Source: Betaproteobacteria bacterium | GTDB lineage: Bacteria > Pseudomonadota > Gammaproteobacteria > Burkholderiales > UBA6910 | DNA length: 63,569 nt | Direction of reading: 5' to 3' | Assembly: GCA_016183615.1 (NCBI GenBank) | Contig: JACPEG010000052.1 | Location: 1-63,569 of the forward strand | Shown: in pieces, positions 8,578-17,452 of the stretch | How the letters are laid out: each line of letters begins with the position of its first letter | Position numbering within the stretch: the first letter of the stretch is position 1 | Position numbers and translations under genes: made by a program | Notes under the pieces: model-generated | Databases searched by the model: none | Told to the model about the DNA's origin: nothing | The model's input: only the letters and a program-made list of their open reading frames with translations

Positions 8578-10131
8578 TCAGTGACTGGTGCCGGCGGAGC
8601 GGGTGATCTTGTTGTGGACATTGTACTTGCCCACCGGCTTTTTCATGGGGAGGCGCTTGACCTCTTTCAGGGTCCGGGCGTCGAACACGATCAGCGCCCC
8701 GTCGTTCTCCCACAGGCTCGCCAGCGCGTATTTGCCGTCGCGGGTGAACTCGATGTGGGCCAGGGTCTTGCCGGGCACGGGCCTCAACTGGGCCACGATT
8801 TCCAGCGTTTCCTTGTCGATCACCTGCAGCGTGTCCTTGTGCTCGGGGCTCATCATGGCGTCCACCCAGGCGTAGCGGGTGTTTTCGTGGGAGCGCATGA
8901 AAAAGCCCGGGCCCAGCGTCCTGATCTGCTTCACCGGCGTCCAGGTTTGCATGTCGAGGACCGTGACCACGCCTTCCTTGAGGTTGGGGGTGGCCATCAC
9001 CGGGCGGCCCTGCCAGGTCCAGGTGATGCCCGAGCCCAGGTGCGGCAGGCCCGGCAGCTCCAGGCTGGCGATCTTGCGGCGCACGTCGAGATGCACCACC
9101 TGCCCGCCGCCGTCGCGGGACGCGCCCATCACTTCGCTGTAGTCCTGGGTGAAGAAGAAATCGTCGAGATAGCTTTCCAGCACGCTCCTGCGCGGATTGA
9201 AGCGGCCGGGAATGAACGCGCCCTCCCGGTACTGGAAGTCGTGGACCAGCCCGACAGGGATGGGCTCGGCCTTCTCGTCGTAGCTGATCTCCCACACTTC
9301 GGGGATGTCCTTCATGGCGGCGACGAAGCTCCTGCGGGGCGCGGCGTCGTACACCGCCGAGACGCGGGACGTTTTCCTGCCCTCCCGGTCGGTGGCGGGC
9401 AGCACCTTGACCAGCTTGAGGTCCGCGTCCAGCAGCGCCAGGGTGTGGGGCAGGTAATTCGCCACCATGACCCACTTGCCGTCCCCGGAAACAGCGAGGT
9501 TGCGGGTGTTGATGCCGGCGCGCACTTCCGCCACGGTCCTCAAGTTGTAGAGGTCGAACTTGGACACCCAGCCGTCGCGGGAGGCGAAGAACACGTAACG
9601 CCCGTCGGGGGTGAACTTGGGCCCGCCGTGGAGCGCGAAGCGGGACGGGAAGCGGTGGATGGGCTCCAGGCGGTCGCCGTCGAGGATGGTCACGTGATGG
9701 TCGCCGCCTTCCACCACCACGAACAGATTCATCGGATCGGCCTTGAAGCGGGGCGTGGCGGGAAGCGAGCCGGGCGCGAAATGCTCGATGCGGGAAGCGC
9801 GGATCGCCAGCTCGTTCCACTCCGGGCGCGGCGTGACGGGCGTATAGATAAAGTCGGCGAGCTGCTGGATCTCGTCGGGCTTCAGCACGGCGCCGAAGCC
9901 CTGCATTTGCGTGGCGGCCCGGCCTTCGGCGATGACTTTCACCGCGCCGGCCTTGCGCAGCCGCGTGGATTCCAGGTTTTCCGGGAGCAGGGCGGGACCC
10001 ATCGCGCCCAGCCGGTCGGCGCCGTGGCAGGCGGCGCAGTGCTGGATGTAGAGGTTCTGGGGTGAGGCGGCGATGGAGGCGATGGGGATCGCCGCCAGCC
10101 ATCCCAGGCAAAACGCAACGGCTGGACGCAA
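8578..10131 (-). CDS. nirN: NirN, dihydro-heme d1 dehydrogenase (cd1-like)
   Basis: This 517-residue periplasmic protein has a signal peptide, an N-terminal cytochrome c domain with CAACH at about residue 32, and an eight-bladed d1-type propeller. NirN is known to oxidise dihydro-d1 to heme d1 in the last step of cofactor synthesis. Compared with the two NirS copies here it lacks the FLHDGG and PHPGRG catalytic-histidine motifs, which separates it from a nitrite reductase. It starts with TTG at 10131, supported by AAAAGGAG just upstream. It follows nirJ by 46 bases at the downstream end of the nir gene run. Confidence 0.9.
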   Translation of the reverse strand: MRPAVAFCLGWLAAIPIASIAASPQNLYIQHCAACHGADRLGAMGPALLPENLESTRLRKAGAVKVIAEGRAATQMQGFGAVLKPDEIQQLADFIYTPVTPRPEWNELAIRASRIEHFAPGSLPATPRFKADPMNLFVVVEGGDHHVTILDGDRLEPIHRFPSRFALHGGPKFTPDGRYVFFASRDGWVSKFDLYNLRTVAEVRAGINTRNLAVSGDGKWVMVANYLPHTLALLDADLKLVKVLPATDREGRKTSRVSAVYDAAPRRSFVAAMKDIPEVWEISYDEKAEPIPVGLVHDFQYREGAFIPGRFNPRRSVLESYLDDFFFTQDYSEVMGASRDGGGQVVHLDVRRKIASLELPGLPHLGSGITWTWQGRPVMATPNLKEGVVTVLDMQTWTPVKQIRTLGPGFFMRSHENTRYAWVDAMMSPEHKDTLQVIDKETLEIVAQLRPVPGKTLAHIEFTRDGKYALASLWENDGALIVFDARTLKEVKRLPMKKPVGKYNVHNKITRSAGTSH

Positions 10132-10177
10132 GATCGCTCCTTTTACCGGAATGACGCTCGTGGGGGAAGCAGCGAAA

Positions 10178-11464
10178 TCAGGCCCTGGCCCCCGTCTTTG
10201 CCGCCTTTTGCCGCGAGTAGGGCGTCACCTTGATGCGCCCGCGCGTGGCCGTGACGCCGATCTCCTCGTCCGTGAGGTAGCAGCCCGGATCCTCTTCCCA
10301 CGGGTCGCCGGTGAGCTGCTGGGCGCGCACCCGGGTGTTGCCGCCGCAGATGTCGAAGTGCCGGCACGCGCCGCAGCGGCCCTTCACCTGCCGCGGGTGG
10401 TGCTTCAGGCCCGCCATCACCGGATCGGAGACGTCCTGCCAGATCTCCGAGAACGGCCGCTCGCGCACATTGCCCAGCGTGTAATGCCACCACATGGTGT
10501 CCGGGTGCACGTTGCCCAGGTTGTCGATGTTGGCGACGTTGACCCCCGAGGCGTTGCCGCCCCATTGCACCAGCCGGGCGCGGATGGCGTCCGCGAGCTG
10601 AGGGAAGCTCCGCTGCACCCAGAACAGGAAATACACCCCGTCGGCGTCGTTGTTGCCGGTGGTGAACTCCTTTTTGAGGCCCCGCTGCTGGTAGTCCCAG
10701 CAGGTGTCGAACAGCAGGTCCATGGCCTGTCGCGTCATCTGGTGGCGGGCGTCGTCCTTGCGGTTCACGTTGCCGCGGCCCGCGTAGTTGAGGTGCGAGA
10801 AGTAGAAGCGGTCGATGCCTTCGTCCTCCACGAGCCGCAGCAGCGCCGGGAGGTCGTGGGCGTTGTCCCGGGTCATGGTGAAGCGCACGCCGATCTTGGT
10901 CCCGGCGTCGCGGCACAGGCGGATGGCATTGAGCGACTTGTCGAAGGCGCCTTCCATGCGCCGGAAGCGGTCGTGGGTCGCCTGGATGCCGTCCAGGCTC
11001 ACTCCCACGTAGTCGAAGCCCACGTCGGCGATTTCGCCGATGTTCTGCTCGGTAATGAGAGTGCCGTTGGAGGAAAGCCCCACGTAGAAGTCCAGGTGCT
11101 TCGCGCGGCGCGCAATCTCGTAGATGTCGGGCCGCAGCAGCGGCTCGCCGCCCGAGAGGATCAGCACCGGCACGCCGAATTGCCTGAGGTTGTCCATCAC
11201 CTCGCACACTTCCTTCGACGACAGCTCACCCGGGAAATCCTTGTCGGCGGAGATGGAGTAGCAATGCTTGCAGGCGAGGTTGCAGCGCCGGATCAGGTTC
11301 CAGATCACCACCGGCCCGGGCAGCCGCTTCGCGGCCGGGACGATCACTTCGTTGGTTGCGTCGTTCGCTCCTCGCCGTCGCGCGCTCGTCCCCGGCGGCG
11401 AACCGGCTGATTCGCCGCTTATCGCGCGGGCGATTTCCTGCATGTACTGGGAGACGCGGAACAT
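10178..11464 (-). CDS. nirJ: NirJ, radical SAM heme d1 biosynthesis protein
   Basis: The 428-residue cytoplasmic enzyme removes propionate side chains from didecarboxysiroheme during heme d1 synthesis. The radical-SAM cluster motif CNLACKHC is at about residue 53 and SAM-binding ILSGGEPLL follows. A C-terminal SPASM-like region carries additional cysteines (CGACRHFDICGGN, CYLTDEE). The ATG at 11464 (MFRVSQYMQEIAR) is preferred to a longer frame. It is preceded by a 99-base gap after nirH that holds a weak FNR-type box, so it may have a secondary promoter. Confidence 0.93.
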   Translation of the reverse strand: MFRVSQYMQEIARAISGESAGSPPGTSARRRGANDATNEVIVPAAKRLPGPVVIWNLIRRCNLACKHCYSISADKDFPGELSSKEVCEVMDNLRQFGVPVLILSGGEPLLRPDIYEIARRAKHLDFYVGLSSNGTLITEQNIGEIADVGFDYVGVSLDGIQATHDRFRRMEGAFDKSLNAIRLCRDAGTKIGVRFTMTRDNAHDLPALLRLVEDEGIDRFYFSHLNYAGRGNVNRKDDARHQMTRQAMDLLFDTCWDYQQRGLKKEFTTGNNDADGVYFLFWVQRSFPQLADAIRARLVQWGGNASGVNVANIDNLGNVHPDTMWWHYTLGNVRERPFSEIWQDVSDPVMAGLKHHPRQVKGRCGACRHFDICGGNTRVRAQQLTGDPWEEDPGCYLTDEEIGVTATRGRIKVTPYSRQKAAKTGARA

Positions 11465-11530
11465 GGCGTCAATTCTAGGCTCGCGGCGGGCGGATGGCCA
11501 CCAATCTAAGCCCTGGGGGCGCCGGCAACC

Positions 11531-11544
11531 ATGACGCAAATCAA
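11531..11544 (-). promoter_or_regulatory. Weak FNR/DNR-type box before nirJ
   Basis: On the minus strand the sequence reads TTGATTTGCGTCAT, two mismatches from TTGAT-N4-ATCAA. Its centre is 41 bases upstream of about 11496, which would leave a 32-base leader to nirJ. Only modest support. Confidence 0.4.
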
Positions 11545-11563
11545 GGTTTTGGGCGGGGGAATT

Positions 11564-12061
11564 TCATTGCGCCAGCCGCATCCCGGTCTTCTTGAGGATG
11601 CGGGTGCTGTAGAGAATCTCGTGGCCGCGGCCGGCGTCGCCCAGCAGCGCGGCAATTTCGGCGACCTTGGCTTCCACCTCCGCGCGGTCGCGGCCGTGGA
11701 CCATGGCGAACAGATTGTAGGGCCAGTGGGGGAGATGCCGCGGCCGGCGGTAGCAGTGGGTCACGGACTCCAGGGCGCCGATTTTCTGCCCCAGCTCGTC
11801 CACCCGCGCGTCGGGCACGTCCCACACGCTCATGCCGTTGGCGCGGTAGCCGATGGCGTAGTGATTGGGCACCACGCCGATGCGGCGGATGATTCCCGCC
11901 TCCAGCATGCGGCGCAGGCGCTCCATGACTTCGCCGGGTTCGATGCCTAGATCCTGGGCGATGGCGTGATAGGGCTGGGGCGTGAGCGGCAGCCCGCCCT
12001 GGGTCGCGACGATGATGCGGCGGTCGGTGGCGTCGATGGAAGGCGACTCGCGGCCGGCCAT
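11564..12061 (-). CDS. nirH: NirH, siroheme decarboxylase subunit (AsnC/Lrp-like)
   Basis: A 165-residue protein with an N-terminal winged helix (DATDRRIIVATQGGLPLTPQPY) and a C-terminal AsnC-like ligand fold containing RRIGVVPNHYAIGYRANGMSVWDVPD. NirDLGH-type proteins form the siroheme decarboxylase that converts siroheme to 12,18-didecarboxysiroheme; they are not transcription factors despite the fold. The CYRRPRHLPHWPYNLF segment with paired histidine/arginine is typical of the active-site half. It starts 2 bases after nirG. The assignment between H and L paralogs rests mostly on gene order. Confidence 0.85.
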   Translation of the reverse strand: MAGRESPSIDATDRRIIVATQGGLPLTPQPYHAIAQDLGIEPGEVMERLRRMLEAGIIRRIGVVPNHYAIGYRANGMSVWDVPDARVDELGQKIGALESVTHCYRRPRHLPHWPYNLFAMVHGRDRAEVEAKVAEIAALLGDAGRGHEILYSTRILKKTGMRLAQ

Positions 12062-12063
12062 GG

Positions 12064-12507
12064 TCAGACCTCGAGCTTCAGCTCCACGAAATATTCCCGG
12101 AGCTTGGGCATGTTGAACACCGGATAGCCCGTCTCCGCCTCGATGCGGGCAATCGCGCGCTCAATCCCTTCCGGCGTGTCGGTGGCGAGCACGAACCACA
12201 TGTTGAGCGCATGCTCGCGCTCGTAGTTGTGGGCGACTTCCGGAAGCGCGTTCACCGTCGCGGCGACGCGCTCGAAGTCCGCGGGCCCGACGCTCATGGC
12301 GGCGAGGCTGAAGGCGCCGCCCATGCGGTCGGCGTTGTACAGCGGCCCGAAACGGGTCAGCACTCCGGAGTCGAGCAGCCGGCGGATGCGGGAGATCAGT
12401 TCGTCTTCATCGGTACCGAGTTGCATCGCCGCCTCGGCGAACGGCCGCCCGGAAACCGGAAAGCTGCCCTGCAGGCGGTTGACGATGGCGCGGTCCAGGT
12501 CATCCAT
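12064..12507 (-). CDS. nirG: NirG, siroheme decarboxylase subunit
   Basis: This 147-residue AsnC/Lrp-like protein has MDDLDRAIVNRLQ and GRPFAEAAMQLGTDEDELISRI in its helix-turn-helix half and SLAAMSVGP, HNYEREHALNMWFVLATD in the ligand-binding half. It is the short D/G-type partner of the decarboxylase. The start overlaps the nirDL stop (TGATG), which implies translational coupling. Confidence 0.85.
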   Translation of the reverse strand: MDDLDRAIVNRLQGSFPVSGRPFAEAAMQLGTDEDELISRIRRLLDSGVLTRFGPLYNADRMGGAFSLAAMSVGPADFERVAATVNALPEVAHNYEREHALNMWFVLATDTPEGIERAIARIEAETGYPVFNMPKLREYFVELKLEV

Positions 12508-13520
12508 CACACGGCGGCGAGGTAGCGGGCGCCGTTCTGCTTGAAGCGGCGCCGGGAGAACAGGATCACGTTGGGATGGCTGCGCAGGCCGCAGCGCTGC
12601 TCCAGGTCGTCGATGCGCTCCAGCACCGAGTCCCGGTCGCGCCCGTGGATCATGCAGTAGAGGTTGTAGGGCCAGTCGGGCAGGAAGCGCCGGCGCCGGT
12701 AGCACAGGGTGACGTAGGGAAGCGCCGCGACCCGGGCGCCGATGGGGGTGACCTGGGAGTCCGGCACGTCCCACACCACCATGGCGTTGGCGAGGAAGCC
12801 CAGCTCCCGGTGGCGCACGATCACCCCGACGCGCTTGACCACGTCGTCCGCGGACCAGCTCTTGATCTGGGCGATGACCTGGGCCTCGCTGAGCCCGGTG
12901 TGCAGGGCGATCTCCGCAAAGGGACGGGGCACCAGCGGGAAGCCCTGCTGGATGGCGGTCACCAGCACCGCCTCCGACGGCGCCAGCCAGCGCGGCCCGG
13001 AGGAGAGCGGCAGCCGCACCGCGGAACGCAGCCGCGGCTCCGCGTGGCGCAGGCGGTACCAGCGGTCCTCGTCGGGCTCGGTGAGATCGAACCCCAGGTC
13101 GATGTGGTAGTCCTCTACCAGCGGCAGGGGCATGACCGTGTAGCCGCTGCGGCGCTCGATGCCCTCGATCACGTTCCACACCTTTTCCCAGTCCGCGGCG
13201 GCGATGACGAACCACAGGTTGAAGCGGTTATCCCGCTCATAGTTGTGGTTCACCTCCCGGTAGCTGCTCACCAAGTCGGCCACTTCCTCCATGTGGCCGG
13301 AACCCACCGCCATGGCGGCGAGCGTGCTGGCGCCGACGCAATTGGGCCGGAATACCACGCCGACGCGGCTGATCTTGCCTTCTTCCTGAAGCCCGGCGAG
13401 CAGGTCCAGCACGGCATTTTCGTCGGTGCCCAGTTTTTCGGCCATGGCCTTGAAGGGTTGGGAAACCAGCGGAAAGTCGCGCTGGAACTCGTTGAGCAGG
13501 CGAAATTCGAGCGATTCCAT
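12507..13520 (-). CDS. nirDL: NirDL fusion, siroheme decarboxylase
   Basis: The 337-residue protein is two AsnC/Lrp-like units in one chain. Residues 1-150 (MESLEFRLLNEFQRDFPL, VNHNYERDNRFNLWFV) match NirD and residues 165-337 (AVLVTAIQQGFPLVPRPFAEIAL, CYRRRRFLPDWPYNLYCMIHGRD) match NirL. Such fusions are known from Paracoccus and several betaproteobacteria. It acts in the cytoplasm in heme d1 synthesis. The ATG at 13520 is 2 bases after the nirF stop. Confidence 0.9.
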   Translation of the reverse strand: MESLEFRLLNEFQRDFPLVSQPFKAMAEKLGTDENAVLDLLAGLQEEGKISRVGVVFRPNCVGASTLAAMAVGSGHMEEVADLVSSYREVNHNYERDNRFNLWFVIAAADWEKVWNVIEGIERRSGYTVMPLPLVEDYHIDLGFDLTEPDEDRWYRLRHAEPRLRSAVRLPLSSGPRWLAPSEAVLVTAIQQGFPLVPRPFAEIALHTGLSEAQVIAQIKSWSADDVVKRVGVIVRHRELGFLANAMVVWDVPDSQVTPIGARVAALPYVTLCYRRRRFLPDWPYNLYCMIHGRDRDSVLERIDDLEQRCGLRSHPNVILFSRRRFKQNGARYLAAV

Positions 13521-13522
13521 TC

Positions 13523-14716
13523 TCAGAATCCTATGCGGGCGGCGCGGGTGGTGAAAAATATCCCGCTCGGTTTGTCGGCGGGAAGTTCCTTGAGGCTGGC
13601 GAAGCTGGCGGTATCGTAAACCACGACCCGGTCGTCGTCCCGGACGGAGATCCAGACCTGTTCGCCGCGGGGCGTGAATTCCATGTGCAGCACCGCCTTG
13701 CCGGGCTTCAGGGTCTGCACCACCCGGCGCGAAGGCGCGTCGATCACCTGCACCGTGTCGTTCCGGGGAAACGCGAAATTCACCCACACCTGGCGCCCGT
13801 CCGGCCGCGCCATCACGAACACCGGCTGGCCGTGGACGGGGATGCGGGCGGATTCTTTCCAGCCCACGGTGTCCACCACCAGGACTTCATGGCGCCCGAT
13901 GGCGGGAAGGAAAGCGTGGGTGCCGGCCACGGCCCAGCCCCGCAGGTGCGGCATCTTGTACACGGGAAGCTTCTCCTGGCCGCGGCCGTAGCCGTCCAGC
14001 ACTCGCTGCACGCCCGCCGCCGGATTCCACAGGTCGAGGAGCGCGATGCCGTCCTCGCCGAACAGCCCCGCCATGTAGTAGCGCCCGTCGGGCGTGATCA
14101 GCCCGTCGTAGGGTTCCTTTCCGATGTTGCGGAACTTCGAGACCGCCGGTCGCTTCGGATCGGAGAGGTCCGCGACCCAGATTTCTCCGGCTTCGAACAG
14201 GCTGTACACGAAGCGGTTGCCGGGCGCGTCGGCAACGCCCACCACCTTGGCGGATTTCTTGCCGTCGCCGTAGGTGGCGGGAATGTCGGCCAGCAGCTCG
14301 AGAGTGTCGGTGGCGAAGACCTTCAGGCCCCCCGGCTCGTAGTTGGCCGCCGCGACCATCCGTCCGTCCTGGGAAATGGCGCCGCCGATGCTGTTGCCGG
14401 CCTGGATGATGCGTTTTTCGATGGCCTGCCGGAGCAGGTCCACCTTGGTGAGGCCGCCGTCGCGCCCGAACACGAAGGCGTAGCGCCCGTCCCGGGAGTA
14501 CACGACCGAAGCGTGGGAGAGGTCACCCAGCCCGGGCACCTGGCCGATGATCCGTGCCCCGGTGGTCTCCACCAGCTGCAGCCGGCCCGCGGCCCGTTCC
14601 ACCACCACCCCGAGATCTCCCGTGCCCCGCAGCGGCGCCTGGGCGCAGGCGGCGAGCAGGGCGGCCGCGGCCAAACAGCCGGCCATTCGGCCACGTCTCA
14701 CGACCCTAACGGCCAT
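13523..14716 (-). CDS. nirF: NirF, heme d1 biosynthesis lipoprotein
   Basis: A 397-residue d1-type propeller protein exported as a lipoprotein: the N terminus has CLAAAALLAACAQ with a lipobox cysteine at about residue 24. NirF is required for heme d1 synthesis and interacts with NirN and NirS in Pseudomonas. There is no CxxCH, which distinguishes it from NirS and NirN. Recognisable stretches are HASVVYSRDGRYAFVFGRDG and EPYDGLITPDGRYYMAGLFGE. Its start overlaps the nirC stop by 11 bases. Confidence 0.92.
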   Translation of the reverse strand: MAVRVVRRGRMAGCLAAAALLAACAQAPLRGTGDLGVVVERAAGRLQLVETTGARIIGQVPGLGDLSHASVVYSRDGRYAFVFGRDGGLTKVDLLRQAIEKRIIQAGNSIGGAISQDGRMVAAANYEPGGLKVFATDTLELLADIPATYGDGKKSAKVVGVADAPGNRFVYSLFEAGEIWVADLSDPKRPAVSKFRNIGKEPYDGLITPDGRYYMAGLFGEDGIALLDLWNPAAGVQRVLDGYGRGQEKLPVYKMPHLRGWAVAGTHAFLPAIGRHEVLVVDTVGWKESARIPVHGQPVFVMARPDGRQVWVNFAFPRNDTVQVIDAPSRRVVQTLKPGKAVLHMEFTPRGEQVWISVRDDDRVVVYDTASFASLKELPADKPSGIFFTTRAARIGF

Positions 14717-15044
14717 CGGGCAAGCCCTTCACCAGTTGCTCTACCACCCACTCCGCTTCCGCGTCGCTGAGGAAGGGCTTCCAGGGCGGCATCGGGGTTC
14801 CGGGCCGGCCGTAGAGAATGGTGGATTTCAGCGACAGCGCATCCTTGCCTTTCAGGGTCTGGGGCAGGAGCGCGGGGCCCAGGCCACCCTTGAGGGTGAG
14901 GCCGTGGCAGGAGCCGCAGTCCTGCCGCACCATGTTCAGGATTTGCGCCGCACGGCCGGGAGCCGGAGCCGGCGCCGCGGGTGCCTGCGCGGCCAGGCCC
15001 GCCGCCAGCAGGGAAAGCACAAGTTTCGCAGCAAAATCAGTCAT
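14706..15044 (-). CDS. nirC: NirC, periplasmic mono-heme cytochrome c55x
   Basis: A 112-residue cytochrome with a signal peptide (MTDFAAKLVLSLLAAGLAA), one CGSCH heme site at about residue 43 and a downstream methionine ligand candidate in PGTPMPPWKPFLS. NirC donates electrons to NirS or serves d1 maturation. It is first in the biosynthetic gene run and is followed by overlapping nirF. An FNR-type box lies only 35 bases upstream of the ATG, so a transcript from it would have almost no leader. Confidence 0.88.
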   Translation of the reverse strand: MTDFAAKLVLSLLAAGLAAQAPAAPAPAPGRAAQILNMVRQDCGSCHGLTLKGGLGPALLPQTLKGKDALSLKSTILYGRPGTPMPPWKPFLSDAEAEWVVEQLVKGLPDGR

Positions 15045-15078
15045 GCTGCCGAGTTTAGCGGAAAACCTTGGGAGGGAT

Positions 15079-15092
15079 TTGATTTCCGTCAA
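15079..15092 (-). promoter_or_regulatory. FNR/DNR-type box immediately upstream of nirC
   Basis: TTGATTTCCGTCAA on the minus strand is one mismatch from the TTGAT-N4-ATCAA consensus of FNR/DNR regulators. A class II promoter from this site would start near 15044-15046, at the nirC start codon itself; TAAACT at 15058-15053 is the nearest -10 candidate. Confidence 0.65.
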
Positions 15093-15116
15093 GGGAACGC
15101 GGGCTGCCGGGGAACC

Positions 15117-15150
15117 AAAAAAAACGGGCGAGGTTTTTTGACCTCGCCCG
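15117..15150 (-). terminator. Strong intrinsic terminator upstream of nirC
   Basis: Read on the minus strand, a 9-bp GC stem CGGGCGAGG/CCTCGCCCG closes an 8-base loop and is followed directly by eight T residues. It lies upstream of nirC, where no protein gene ends, so it must end a short transcript or act as an attenuator of the nirC operon. Confidence 0.85.
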
Positions 15151-15214
15151 AATTACACACCAGGAGAACACCTACTGCAAAAACCGAAGCACACCGGAAG
15201 CATGCCTCGATTCG
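15117..15214 (-). ncRNA. Candidate anaerobically induced small RNA of about 95-100 nt
   Basis: A perfect FNR/DNR box (15249-15262) is followed after exactly 22 bases by a -10-like TAAGCT (15226-15221), the class II spacing, giving a predicted start near 15214. A strong terminator ends the transcript near 15117. Between them the RNA has a likely hairpin (CCGAA...TTCGG) and an unpaired TTCTCCTGG, which is complementary to Shine-Dalgarno sequences. A 16-codon frame (MLPVCFGFCSRCSPGV) is also present with a poorly spaced GAGG, so a leader peptide cannot be excluded. Confidence 0.55.
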
Positions 15215-15248
15215 GTTATCAGCTTAGGCCCCGGCGCGGATGGTTTCT

Positions 15249-15262
15249 TTGATTTCCATCAA
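15249..15262 (-). promoter_or_regulatory. Perfect FNR/DNR box in the nirS-nirC gap
   Basis: TTGATTTCCATCAA matches the consensus at all ten defined positions. It is about 200 bases upstream of nirC, with a terminator in between, so its immediate target is probably the small RNA at 15117-15214. Confidence 0.8.
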
Positions 15263-15397
15263 GAAAAGTCGCGATTTTCGGGCCAAATCCCCCGGCGCTT
15301 TGGCGTAGGCATAACATTGGCTTCACAAATGTTAGCTTCCGCCTCAACAAGCGGCTGCGCCGCGTGTTGTGCGCCCCCCCTTCTCAAGGGCGGGTAG

Positions 15398-17365
<1,968 letters not shown>

Positions 17366-17390
17366 CTAGCCAACGGGCCCCTTCGACGCT

Positions 17391-17404
17391 TTGATATGTA
17401 TCAA
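17391..17404 (-). promoter_or_regulatory. Perfect FNR/DNR box of nirS
   Basis: TTGATATGTATCAA is a full consensus match. On the minus strand, 22 bases further is TAGATT (17368-17363), a -10 candidate, giving a start near 17356 and a leader of about 48 bases to the nirS ATG. Confidence 0.88.
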
Positions 17405-17452
17405 AAATAACCATGCGCAACGTACAGGAACCCGGGGGAATGCGGTACCGGG

